Below, piece by piece: positions 1 to 5,127 of a stretch of DNA of 5,127 bases; the stretch's first letter is position 1, and every line of letters starts with the position of its first letter. A program made the position numbers and the translations under genes. Origin of the DNA: Gemmatimonadota bacterium. GTDB taxonomy: Bacteria; Gemmatimonadota; Gemmatimonadetes; Longimicrobiales; Gaopeijiaceae. Location of the stretch: assembly GCA_012959595.1 (NCBI GenBank), contig DUCW01000054.1, positions 1 through 5,127 on the forward strand, written 5' to 3'. A model generated the notes under the pieces. That model made no database searches. It worked only from the letters and a program-made list of their open reading frames with translations, and was not told the DNA's origin.

Positions 1-466
1 GAAGAACACTATGCGGATCCGTGATTCCATCTTTCCCGCAATAAGCCCCACTTATGATATCGTCAATCTGTATTTGAGGAGCTATCCGTGCGATCTCACT
101 TGGATTCAGTAATTCTGTTTCTATTCCGCAACTGTGCTGAAGCACAATGTTTTCCTTGAACGATGCAAGATCTCGATCGTTATCTAGAAGGAATAGATAG
201 CCGCAAAGATTGACATCGACTTCTTGGTCCATTTCTTGCGGGAATTGTTCGATCATCTCGATACTTCTCCGAGACAACTCGATATTGACCTTCGTCGAAA
301 ACTGATGACGGACACCACCTGCGTTAGTACCAGTCGCTCCAGTGCCAAATTGTTCTTCTTTTTCCAATAGAACAACATCGCTACAACCTCTAACAGCCAA
401 GTGGTAAGCGATACTCATACCCATGATACCACCACCAATAATCACAACATCCGCAGTTCTATTCAT
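1..466 (-). CDS. FAD-dependent amine oxidoreductase, DAO family (sarcosine oxidase beta-like), N-terminal part
   Basis: This is the first 155 codons of a flavoenzyme; the rest lies beyond the left edge. The ATG at 466-464 opens a frame with no stop. It starts MNRTADVVIIGGGIMGMSIA, a strand followed by the GxGxxG dinucleotide-binding loop (G11-G16). Acidic E35 at the end of the second strand (VVLLEKE) is placed to bind the FAD ribose. Residues 43-58 (GATGTNAGGVRHQFST) match the conserved segment of sarcosine oxidase beta / dimethylglycine dehydrogenase-like DAO proteins, and DGITDPHSVL near the break is also typical. Family members oxidise secondary or tertiary amines or amino acids such as sarcosine, glycine or proline; the substrate cannot be told from this part. 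An AGGG lies a few bases before the ATG. The gene is transcribed away from the YHYH gene across a 469-bp gap. The family call is firm and the substrate is unknown. Confidence 0.9.
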   Translation of the reverse strand, partial: MNRTADVVIIGGGIMGMSIAYHLAVRGCSDVVLLEKEEQFGTGATGTNAGGVRHQFSTKVNIELSRRSIEMIEQFPQEMDQEVDVNLCGYLFLLDNDRDLASFKENIVLQHSCGIETELLNPSEIARIAPQIQIDDIISGAYCGKDGITDPHSVL

Positions 467-550
467 AAGCCCTGTGTGCCAGAGTAATGATCAGCATATC
501 TAGAATACTCCAAGGTCCATCTACCAAGATGAAGAACTAACACAAACAAG

Positions 551-591
551 GCTGACCAACAGCCTCGAACCATTGACTTACTGCTTGCCAG
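551..591 (-). pseudogene. Degenerate tRNA 3'-half (tRNA-Thr-like relic or att remnant)
   Basis: Aligned without gaps, 551-591 matches 1910-1950, the 3' half of the intact tRNA-Thr, at 32 of 41 positions by hand count. Read on the minus strand it contains the anticodon loop, the 3' anticodon stem, the variable region, the T arm (AATGG TTCGAGG CTGTT, still pairable with wobbles) and the 3' acceptor strand (GGTCAGC). Similarity stops exactly at the 5' edge of the anticodon loop. No D arm or matching 5' acceptor strand follows, and the 5' anticodon stem does not pair, so it cannot fold as a tRNA. The loop would read GGC (Ala) instead of UGU. The T-arm core is conserved in all tRNAs, so a different parent tRNA is possible, but the acceptor and variable bases fit the neighbouring tRNA-Thr well. 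Confidence 0.6.
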
Positions 592-593
592 AG

Positions 594-617
594 CCCCTGT
601 CTTAAAATGTTAAGGGG
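594..617. repeat. Imperfect inverted repeat (hairpin)
   Basis: CTTAA (601-605) pairs with TTAAG (610-614) around an AATG loop. After a 3-nt bulge on the left arm, CCC (595-597) pairs with GGG (615-617). It sits directly beside the tRNA relic. No T-run follows on either strand, so it is not a classic terminator; its role is unknown. Confidence 0.3.
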
Positions 618-738
618 AGTATACACAGTAATGGGCTTCCTCTCAACTCATCGACAGAACCATAGTCTCATATCTAGTATAAAGGCATACACACATAATA
701 ATTGTGGCGATTTTTGCACTACTAACATCCCCGAATAA

Positions 739-828
739 ATCGATCCCTCACAACATAAGCAGCTTGAGGTTAACAAACTGGTAGATAGCTACCTGGACGA
801 CTTTAATGGTGTAAAGCCTTTTGACTGA
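739..828 (+). pseudogene. Possible remnant of a gene 3' end
   Basis: Between an in-frame TAA (736-738) and a TGA (826-828) lie 29 open codons with no ATG, GTG or TTG at their beginning. The translation (IDPSQHKQLEVNK, then LVDSYLDDFNGVKPFD) has the composition and helix-then-tail look of a real protein C-terminus, with an amphipathic stretch followed by a short acidic end. I do not recognise the family. It may be the surviving end of a deleted gene, or a chance open stretch; 29 codons is too short to decide. Confidence 0.25.
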
Positions 829-891
829 CAATTTCCCACTGAAGATGAACTACCCCACCCCCGGGATTCCTCCTGGTATAGAGCTTGCGAC

Positions 892-922
892 CTAGTGTAG
901 CTTATATTTGAATACACTCTAG
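892..922. promoter_or_regulatory. Inverted repeat in the YHYH gene leader (possible operator or 5'UTR hairpin)
   Basis: CTAGTGTA (892-899) is repeated in inverted form as TACACT (913-918) plus AG (921-922), with a two-base bulge. The 13-nt spacer is AT-rich and contains TATATT (903-908). It ends three bases before the ribosome binding site of the YHYH gene. The position would suit a repressor operator over a -10 box or an mRNA leader hairpin. I found no good -35 partner for TATATT, so the regulatory role is only suggested. Confidence 0.35.
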
Positions 923-924
923 CC

Positions 925-928
925 GGAG
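925..928 (+). promoter_or_regulatory. Shine-Dalgarno for the TTG start of the YHYH gene
   Basis: GGAG at 925-928 is followed by a 7-nt spacer and then TTG at 936. This ideal spacing supports the non-ATG start. The resulting protein begins with basic residues and a canonical lipoprotein signal peptide, which independently supports the choice. Confidence 0.7.
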
Positions 929-935
929 CAGTAAG

Positions 936-1898
936 TTGAAAAACACTAATATTTGCAAAGGTGGCTCTCGCCGTGATGCGATTTTACTCCTACTGATGAC
1001 ATCGATCATCGGGTGCAGCGAGTCTTCGGAACTAGTGGCGAGTACTCAAGCTCAGACATGGGGAGATATTTCTGAATATTTTATTACTCCCACCATCTGC
1101 AAGGATGCAGAAGGACCAGACTGCACCAAGCTTCGCCTAGGGGACTCGCAATTAACCACCATAGCGCCTGAACGAGGAAAACTATTTGCCTGTAGGGGAG
1201 GAAACTCAAATGCACCTGGGAGTGATCGGAGTAGAATAACTTGGATTGACGATACTACTGGCACTTGGAATCTATTGGCCAAACCATTTCTTCCTGCTGG
1301 TTCATTTTCTCCAGGGACCGGAACTTCGGCAGTTACGGAATCTGGTTCCAACCGAACTATTTCTGGAAACAACCTACCAGTGGACAGTAAGATCGGCGAT
1401 TGGCCTATGACTGATTATCCTGCTCTGAGTGCCATCGATAGAAACCCGGGGATCCCATCTGCAAATAATTTTAGTTTCACTCTTCAGTTGAACCCTGCGG
1501 AAGCTGCCAACGCATCTTGTGTGGATTTGGGTCCGATCGGAATGACCCTTAATGGTGTCGTCCTCTATGATGCAGTGGACGGACGTGGAAACGATGCTAT
1601 GGCCCATGAAATTGTCGACGTTTTTGGTGGACATCCTGCAATGTCCGATTACCATTACCATTTCGTTCCAGAGAGACTTGATGAAGCGACGTCTTTATCT
1701 AATGGACATTCGGGGTTGATCGGCTACATAAGAGATGGTTTTGGTATTCATGGTTACAACGGAGTTGGAGGTAAAGAACTGAGCAACGAAGATCTAGACG
1801 AATGCCATGGTCACTCGGACACCTCTTTAGGTTATCACTATCACGCGACTATTGAGTACCCTTACACAATTGGTTGCTATCGAGGAACACCTATATAG
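936..1898 (+). CDS. YHYH-domain lipoprotein
   Basis: This is a 320-residue exported protein. Residues 1-27 form a lipoprotein signal: basic n-region (K8, R12, R13), hydrophobic core AILLLLMTSI and lipobox IIGC with C27 as the lipidated cysteine, so the mature protein should be membrane-anchored outside the cytoplasm. The C-terminal half is a YHYH domain (Pfam YHYH type). NGVVLYDAVDGRGNDAMAHE begins at about residue 206, followed by a first YHYH at 239-242, GYIRDGFGIHGYNG, DECHGH at 288-293, a second YHYH at 300-303, and YPYTIGCYRGTP at the end. The dense His, Asp, Glu and Cys content suggests metal binding, but no biochemical role is established for this family to my knowledge. The region between residues 30 and 200 has no domain I recognise. 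The gene stands alone, with a TTG start and a good Shine-Dalgarno. Its stop lies 10 bp from the 3' end of a convergent tRNA. The family call is strong and the function unknown. Confidence 0.9.
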   Translation: MKNTNICKGGSRRDAILLLLMTSIIGCSESSELVASTQAQTWGDISEYFITPTICKDAEGPDCTKLRLGDSQLTTIAPERGKLFACRGGNSNAPGSDRSRITWIDDTTGTWNLLAKPFLPAGSFSPGTGTSAVTESGSNRTISGNNLPVDSKIGDWPMTDYPALSAIDRNPGIPSANNFSFTLQLNPAEAANASCVDLGPIGMTLNGVVLYDAVDGRGNDAMAHEIVDVFGGHPAMSDYHYHFVPERLDEATSLSNGHSGLIGYIRDGFGIHGYNGVGGKELSNEDLDECHGHSDTSLGYHYHATIEYPYTIGCYRGTPI

Positions 1899-1908
1899 GG
1901 TCCCAGAG

Positions 1909-1981
1909 AGCTGGCGAACGGACTCGAACCGTTGACCTGCTGCTTACAAGGCAGCTGCTCTACCAACTGAGCTACGCCAGC
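1909..1981 (-). tRNA. tRNA-Thr (anticodon UGU)
   Basis: The complete cloverleaf is read on the minus strand from 1981. Acceptor GCTGGCG pairs perfectly with CGCCAGC, D stem GCTC with GAGC, anticodon stem GCTGC with GCAGC, and T stem AACGG with CCGTT around TTCGAGT. The anticodon loop CTTGTAA gives UGU (1948-1946), decoding ACA and related threonine codons. The discriminator base is U (1909). The 3' CCA is not encoded, so it must be added by a nucleotidyltransferase. The gene converges on the YHYH gene with a 10-bp gap and no visible terminator between them. A degenerate copy of its 3' half lies at 551-591. Confidence 0.96.
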
Positions 1982-1994
1982 AATAACGCAAGAT

Positions 1995-2023
1995 AAAATA
2001 TCCTAAACAGTAAGAGTTGCCCA
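1995..2023 (-). promoter_or_regulatory. Possible weak promoter for tRNA-Thr
   Basis: On the minus strand TGGGCA (2023-2018) and TATTTT (2000-1995) are separated by 17 nt. Each matches the sigma-70 -35 or -10 consensus at four of six positions. Transcription would start only a few bases before the mature tRNA 5' end. The spacing is right but the boxes are weak, so this is a tentative call. Confidence 0.3.
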
Positions 2024-2149
2024 CCCGAAGAAGTGAATTAAGACCATTGGCTGGCGCTAGACGAATATCCAGAGCCATATTTCATCCGATAGTTAGTGAG
2101 AACTTGGATTTAATTTCCCTTCTTTGATTTCAAACACGGTGTTAGATAA

Positions 2150-3892
2150 ATGAGCAACCCTAAGCATTCAGAACCCAGTACTGCTTCCAAAGGTAAATCC
2201 TTGGAACCCACTGATGGTAAATCGGGACAATTGTCCGCAATACTGTTCCTTGCATCATTTCTATCAATCTCATGCAGTCCAAGCACGCCGATAAACTCTG
2301 ACATCTTCATCAATCCTGGAGTATCTGCGGCCATGCAGTCCATTACTTCCGAAGCTGTAGAACGACACATCCGAGTTCTCGCAGATGACAACCTTGAAGG
2401 CAGAGCTCCTGGCACTGAAGGTTTTGAGGGAGCTTCTCTTTACGTGGAATCCGAACTACAGAAACTAGGACTCACTCCGATGGGGCTAGACGGAACTTTC
2501 AGGCAGTCGGTCCCTCTCCAGGAAAGTATCGTCAATGAACCTGAAAGTGGTTTATCAATGACTGTAAACAATGAAGCCAAAGTTTTCTCATACGCAGAAG
2601 ATTTCACCTTAAGTCCAAATGCCGGTGAAACAGAAGTTACAGTGACAGGAGAAGTCGTCTTCGTAGGGTATGGAGTCAGTGCACCAGAGCTGGGATATGA
2701 CGATTATGCCGATATCGGTGTAACAGGAAAAGTAGTGCTGTATCTTTCAGGATCACCTGCCATGCTACCAAGCACCCAAAGGGCTTACTACTCTTCCGGA
2801 GCTGTCAAAAGCCAAGAAGCGAGTGAGAGAGGTGCCGTTGGCATAATGAGCTTCACTTATCCTGAAGATCCACGTTTCCGATGGGAAGTCGGCGTGGCAA
2901 GATCTCGGAGAGGTGGTTTCGCCTGGCTGGATGAAAATGGATCGCCCAGGGGTAGAAACGGGAATTCGCCAATCCTGGGTTCTGCAAATCTGAACCATTC
3001 ACTAGCCAATGCCCTCTTTGAGAACTCTTCTGTCCCTATTGAGGCAGTATTCTCGGCTGCAGCTGAGAATACTCCACAGGCTTTTGATCTCGACGCCAGC
3101 GTGACTATGAAAACGAACAGCAGACACCGCATGGTTTCCAGTCACAACCTGATCGCTAAAATGGAAGGTGCTGACCCAGAATTAAAAGAGGAACACGTTG
3201 TATACGTTGCACATATCGACCACTTCGGAATCGGAGCACCCGACGAAGAAGGAGATGAGATCTATAACGGAGCCCATGATAACGCTTCGGGTACATCCAT
3301 CGTCTTGGAAGTAGCCAGAGCATATTCCGAACTTACCGATGCCCCTAGAAGATCAGTGCTTTTCCTGTTTGTGACAGCTGAAGAATGGGGCCTGTTGGGA
3401 TCTGACTATTTTGTTAACTATCCCACTGTCCCTAAATCTAGCCTGGTAGCCAACATGTCTTTAGACATGCCTTTCTTGTATCATCCGCTACTAGACATTG
3501 TTCCCTACGGAGCTGAACATTCTAGTCTAAATAGAGCGGTGACAGCAGCAACGAAGCACATGGGGATCTCAATAGGTCCTGACCCCATTCCTGAACAGGT
3601 ATTATTCATTCGAAGCGACCACTACAGTTTTGTGCGTCAAGGTATCCCTGCACTCTTCATAAAAAGTGGGTTTGAGACTGGTGATGAGAGAGATGGTGGA
3701 GCTATGAATTCAGCCTTCAGAACAGAACGATATCACACTCCTAACGACGAAATAGAACAGGGCTTCGACTTTGGGGCCGGCGTATCACACGCCCAGGTCA
3801 ACTTCCTTACTGGCTACTATGTAGCAATGGAAGACAACAGACCCACCTGGAATGAGGGAGATTTCTTCGGAAAAATCTTCGGAGGACAGTGA
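2150..3892 (+). CDS. M28 family zinc aminopeptidase with PA domain, exported
   Basis: This is a 580-residue exported metallopeptidase that likely removes N-terminal amino acids from peptides outside the cytoplasm. A hydrophobic segment (about 29-41) ends at C42; the preceding LSIS is not an ideal lipobox, so lipidation is likely but not certain. Residues 65-120 are the usual N-terminal part (LADDNLEGRAPGTEGFEGA). A PA domain is inserted at roughly 160-290 (VVFVGYGVSAPELGYDDYAD, RGAVGIMS). The catalytic domain has every M28 ligand: H355 and D357 (AHIDH), D377 (NGAHDNASG), catalytic E411 and ligand E412 (TAEEWG), D439 (SLDM) and H491 (SDHYSF). Length is typical of PA-containing M28 enzymes. The ATG at 2150 gives a 28-residue polar n-region and has no clear Shine-Dalgarno; TTG at 2201 (residue 18), with AAGG upstream, would give a more usual signal peptide. 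A 28-bp palindrome lies in the coding sequence at 3046-3073. Confidence 0.93.
   Translation: MSNPKHSEPSTASKGKSLEPTDGKSGQLSAILFLASFLSISCSPSTPINSDIFINPGVSAAMQSITSEAVERHIRVLADDNLEGRAPGTEGFEGASLYVESELQKLGLTPMGLDGTFRQSVPLQESIVNEPESGLSMTVNNEAKVFSYAEDFTLSPNAGETEVTVTGEVVFVGYGVSAPELGYDDYADIGVTGKVVLYLSGSPAMLPSTQRAYYSSGAVKSQEASERGAVGIMSFTYPEDPRFRWEVGVARSRRGGFAWLDENGSPRGRNGNSPILGSANLNHSLANALFENSSVPIEAVFSAAAENTPQAFDLDASVTMKTNSRHRMVSSHNLIAKMEGADPELKEEHVVYVAHIDHFGIGAPDEEGDEIYNGAHDNASGTSIVLEVARAYSELTDAPRRSVLFLFVTAEEWGLLGSDYFVNYPTVPKSSLVANMSLDMPFLYHPLLDIVPYGAEHSSLNRAVTAATKHMGISIGPDPIPEQVLFIRSDHYSFVRQGIPALFIKSGFETGDERDGGAMNSAFRTERYHTPNDEIEQGFDFGAGVSHAQVNFLTGYYVAMEDNRPTWNEGDFFGKIFGGQ
3046..3073. repeat. 28-bp near-perfect palindrome inside the M28 gene
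   Basis: AGTATTCTC (3046-3054) and GAGAATACT (3065-3073) are exact reverse complements. Between them lies the self-complementary GCTGCAGC (3056-3063) flanked by G and T. Thirteen of the 14 symmetric positions pair, and the remaining G/T becomes a G-U wobble in RNA. In mRNA it could form a 12-bp stem with a 4-nt loop. As a result both strands encode the same peptide VFSAAAENT here. It falls between the PA and catalytic domains. Confidence 0.85.
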
Positions 3893-3900
3893 GAGAACAC

Positions 3901-4002
3901 CTAACTCCCCACTTGACTCTCCAGTGCTTCTTGAACGTCTTCCTCAACCTTAGAAAGAACAACTTGAGACAAATGTGGTCGACGACGAATCTCTATCTGC
4001 AT
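3901..4002 (-). CDS. Candidate 33-residue small ORF
   Basis: ATG at 4002-4000 opens 33 codons ending at TAG (3903-3901). The product begins MQIEIRRRPHLSQVV and continues with an acidic amphipathic helix rich in Glu, Gln and Val. AGGG (4012-4009) sits 6 nt before the ATG, and the start is 14 nt past the DUF5676 stop, which is operon-like. The same frame stays open upstream to 4032 (QAQFLAAGLS), overlapping the DUF5676 end in another frame, so this could instead be the C-terminal remnant of a lost gene. I do not recognise it. It fills most of the gap between the two convergent gene groups. Coding status is uncertain. Confidence 0.35.
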   Translation of the reverse strand: MQIEIRRRPHLSQVVLSKVEEDVQEALESQVGS

Positions 4003-4016
4003 TGAAAGCCCTGCAG

Positions 4017-4268
4017 CTAGGAATTGAGCCTGTTATACAACCAAGAGAATATACCCCCCGCTACAATCCCGTCGAGCAAGCCATACAAAAGTAGCACTAC
4101 AGCACCCAGCAGGCCTTCTATGCCCTGGTACCCCGGATATATCGATTCCGCCATGCTCAAAAAAGCAACGCCGTACCAAGGCCATATCAACTGAGTGAGC
4201 GAAACTACAAATAAAACTCCTCCCCATAAGAGGCCACAAGACAGAGCAAAATTCTTTACTGAAAGCAT
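4017..4268 (-). CDS. Small two-helix membrane protein, DUF5676 / holin-like family
   Basis: This is an 83-residue integral membrane protein. The first membrane segment is about residues 6-29 (FALSCGLLWGGVLFVVSLTQ). A loop contains IYPGYQGIEG. The second segment is about residues 53-77, ending in the conserved GxxDGxxxGxxFxWLYNRL pattern (here GLLDGIVAGGIFSWLYNRL). This layout matches chromosomal proteins named DUF5676 or, by weak similarity, bacteriophage holin; the function is unknown and no phage genes are nearby. The start is supported by GGAGG 8 nt upstream. The gene begins 37 nt after the M15 stop and is probably cotranscribed with it. The family call is from memory of the motif and is fairly confident. 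Confidence 0.8.
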   Translation of the reverse strand: MLSVKNFALSCGLLWGGVLFVVSLTQLIWPWYGVAFLSMAESIYPGYQGIEGLLGAVVLLLYGLLDGIVAGGIFSWLYNRLNS

Positions 4269-4276
4269 ATTCTGAT

Positions 4277-4281
4277 CCTCC
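4277..4281 (-). promoter_or_regulatory. Strong Shine-Dalgarno for the DUF5676 gene
   Basis: GGAGG on the minus strand (4281-4277), within GGAGGATC, lies 8 nt before the ATG at 4268. It sits in the 37-nt gap after the M15 stop codon and supports independent, efficient translation of the small membrane protein within a shared transcript. Confidence 0.75.
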
Positions 4282-4305
4282 GGTTCAAGAAAACTTCAAT
4301 GATAC

Positions 4306-5127
4306 TCAGTTAGTACCAATTTGAGAAAATACTTCATTCTGTATGCCGTACTCACCCCAACTTTCATGGTCGAAGTGCCACCATTCACCTTCATAAACAG
4401 TGAATCCCTGCTGTTCCATCGCACGTCTTAATATTTCACGGAGCCAACGTTGACGTGACGTTCCCCCAGGGTAGTCAGGATATGACCGCGGAGAAAATTC
4501 GTCATAAGATCCAACCATTTCTACTGGCAACCCGGTGGACAACTCATAAAGAGTTAGATCAACAGCAGCTCCCCTATTGTGCCTTGAGCCGTTCGCTGGA
4601 TTGGCCACAAAGAACCGCTGATCAATCGGGGTAGCGTCCCAGAACATTCTGGTAACATACCAAGGCCTATAAGCATCGTGGATCAACAATCCAAATCCAT
4701 ATCGGGAGAGCTCTCTATGGGCACGAGCAACTGCCTCTGCAGCCGGACGCTGCAAGAAAGCTTTTGGTTGATTATAAAAAACTGAAGACATGAAATTATT
4801 TGTCGTTGCATAACGAACATCCAGCTTAATCTCAGATTCCAACTCAACAATCTCTACGAGTTCAGAACTACGAAATTGACCTGCTTCTTCGGGGGGTCTG
4901 GCTGCCAGTGCTTCCACTCTCAATTCTTCCACCGGACGTTGGGGATCTATTCTAAAGGTCTCGCCTGCCAGCGTACCCACATCACGACGGGAAAATTCTA
5001 TTCCAGCTACCTCCACTGCAGTTGCCCTTCCTTTTGAGTTTCTTTCGAAAATCAAGCGCTCTCCAGGATAAAGTCCTCTGTCTTCTGGAAATGCATATTC
5101 GTTTGGGAAAATTTCCACTAAAGGCTC
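4306..5127 (-). CDS. M15D (VanX-like) D-alanyl-D-alanine dipeptidase with N-terminal extension, 5' truncated by window
   Basis: The last 273 residues are visible; the frame is open to the right edge, so the start is outside. A GTG at 5118 is unlikely to be the true start, because the frame continues upstream. The C-terminal ~180 residues are a VanX/DdpX-type zinc dipeptidase that splits D-Ala-D-Ala. Motifs in visible numbering: DVRYATTNNF (from about 103), DAYRP with R154 matching the VanX catalytic arginine, SRHNRGAAVD with zinc ligands H183 and D190, and EWWHF with catalytic E248 and zinc ligand H251. Spacing within the last two motifs is as in VanX. The first ~85 residues (ending FRIDPQRPVEELRVEALAAR) are not part of the minimal dipeptidase and look like a beta-rich accessory domain, so this is probably the tail of a longer, multi-domain protein. 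The DUF5676 gene follows by 37 nt. With no VanH or VanA partner visible, a wall-turnover role is likelier than vancomycin resistance. Confidence 0.9.
   Translation of the reverse strand, partial: EPLVEIFPNEYAFPEDRGLYPGERLIFERNSKGRATAVEVAGIEFSRRDVGTLAGETFRIDPQRPVEELRVEALAARPPEEAGQFRSSELVEIVELESEIKLDVRYATTNNFMSSVFYNQPKAFLQRPAAEAVARAHRELSRYGFGLLIHDAYRPWYVTRMFWDATPIDQRFFVANPANGSRHNRGAAVDLTLYELSTGLPVEMVGSYDEFSPRSYPDYPGGTSRQRWLREILRRAMEQQGFTVYEGEWWHFDHESWGEYGIQNEVFSQIGTN

Larger units (their letters stand above)
467..935. other. Long divergent intergenic region with relics, no intact gene
   Basis: This gap of about 470 bp lies between the divergent FAD oxidoreductase and YHYH genes. I see no intact reading frame and no convincing sigma-70 promoter pair for either gene. 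It contains a degenerate tRNA 3'-half copy (551-591), an imperfect hairpin (594-617), a short gene-like open stretch without a start codon (739-828) and an inverted repeat (892-922), each listed separately. The stretches 467-550 and 618-738 show nothing I can name. The mix of fragments suggests a decayed segment rather than a compact regulatory spacer; that is inference. Confidence 0.6.

Noticed and set aside
511..533. caagg followed by tctaccaa, resembling the anticodon-loop and D-loop portions of the tRNA-Thr
   Set aside because: The match needs a gap, covers only short words, and lies on the wrong side of the 551-591 relic to be its missing 5' half.
551..625. A functional tRNA-Ala(GGC)
   Set aside because: The loop reads GGC, but the 5' anticodon stem does not pair and there is no D arm or matching 5' acceptor strand.
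2050..2056. Second copy of the heptamer GCTGGCG, identical to the tRNA acceptor strand at 1910-1916
   Set aside because: Seven bases are expected by chance at this scale, and similarity does not extend to either side.
2857..3132. Minus-strand open frame sharing the peptide VFSAAAENT with the M28 protein
   Set aside because: It is a shadow of the M28 gene; the shared peptide is a direct result of the palindrome at 3046-3073.
4017..5127. Phage lysis cassette (holin plus endopeptidase)
   Set aside because: The M15 protein is VanX-type, acting on dipeptides, the membrane protein belongs to a chromosomal family, and no phage genes are in view.
4306..5127. Vancomycin resistance vanX
   Set aside because: The N-terminal extension and the lack of a visible vanH/vanA partner fit a housekeeping or catabolic dipeptidase better.
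1..5127. CRISPR array, insertion sequence or integrase gene
   Set aside because: No regularly spaced direct repeats, transposase motifs or recombinase signature were seen on either strand.

Overview
The window is ordinary-looking bacterial chromosome of moderate GC content. It carries an unusual number of exported or membrane proteins and one tRNA gene. Two encoded proteins begin with lipoprotein-type signal peptides. The start sites I trust have Shine-Dalgarno sequences, and one of them is a TTG start. The tRNA-Thr gene does not encode its 3' CCA, which argues against typical gammaproteobacteria. I cannot assign a lineage; an uncultured marine or environmental bacterium is a guess from the protein mix only.

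Layout, left to right. Positions 1-466 (minus) hold the N-terminal part of an FAD-dependent amine oxidoreductase of the DAO / sarcosine oxidase beta-like type, cut by the window edge. Positions 467-935 are a long gap with no intact gene. It holds a degenerate copy of a tRNA 3' half (551-591), a hairpin, a short open stretch that may be a gene remnant (739-828), and an inverted repeat just before the next gene. Positions 936-1898 (plus) encode a YHYH-domain lipoprotein. A complete tRNA-Thr(UGU) gene follows on the minus strand at 1909-1981, tail to tail with the YHYH gene. Positions 2150-3892 (plus) encode an exported zinc aminopeptidase of family M28 with an inserted PA domain. Converging on it from the right is a minus-strand set: an M15D (VanX-like) D-Ala-D-Ala dipeptidase with an N-terminal extension (4306 to the right edge, start missing), a two-helix DUF5676 / holin-like membrane protein (4017-4268), and possibly a 33-codon ORF (3901-4002).

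Functional picture. The M28 and M15 enzymes both act on peptides outside the cytoplasm, the first on protein-derived peptides and the second on cell-wall D-Ala-D-Ala dipeptides. The small membrane protein follows the M15 gene at operon-like spacing with a strong ribosome binding site. No single pathway links all the genes.

The most notable structure is the tRNA-Thr gene together with the degenerate, same-orientation copy of its 3' half 1.36 kb away. The similarity runs from the acceptor end to the 5' edge of the anticodon loop and then stops. This resembles the att-site duplication left by tRNA-targeting integrative elements, and it brackets the YHYH gene. A 28-bp near-perfect palindrome inside the M28 coding sequence is the second oddity.
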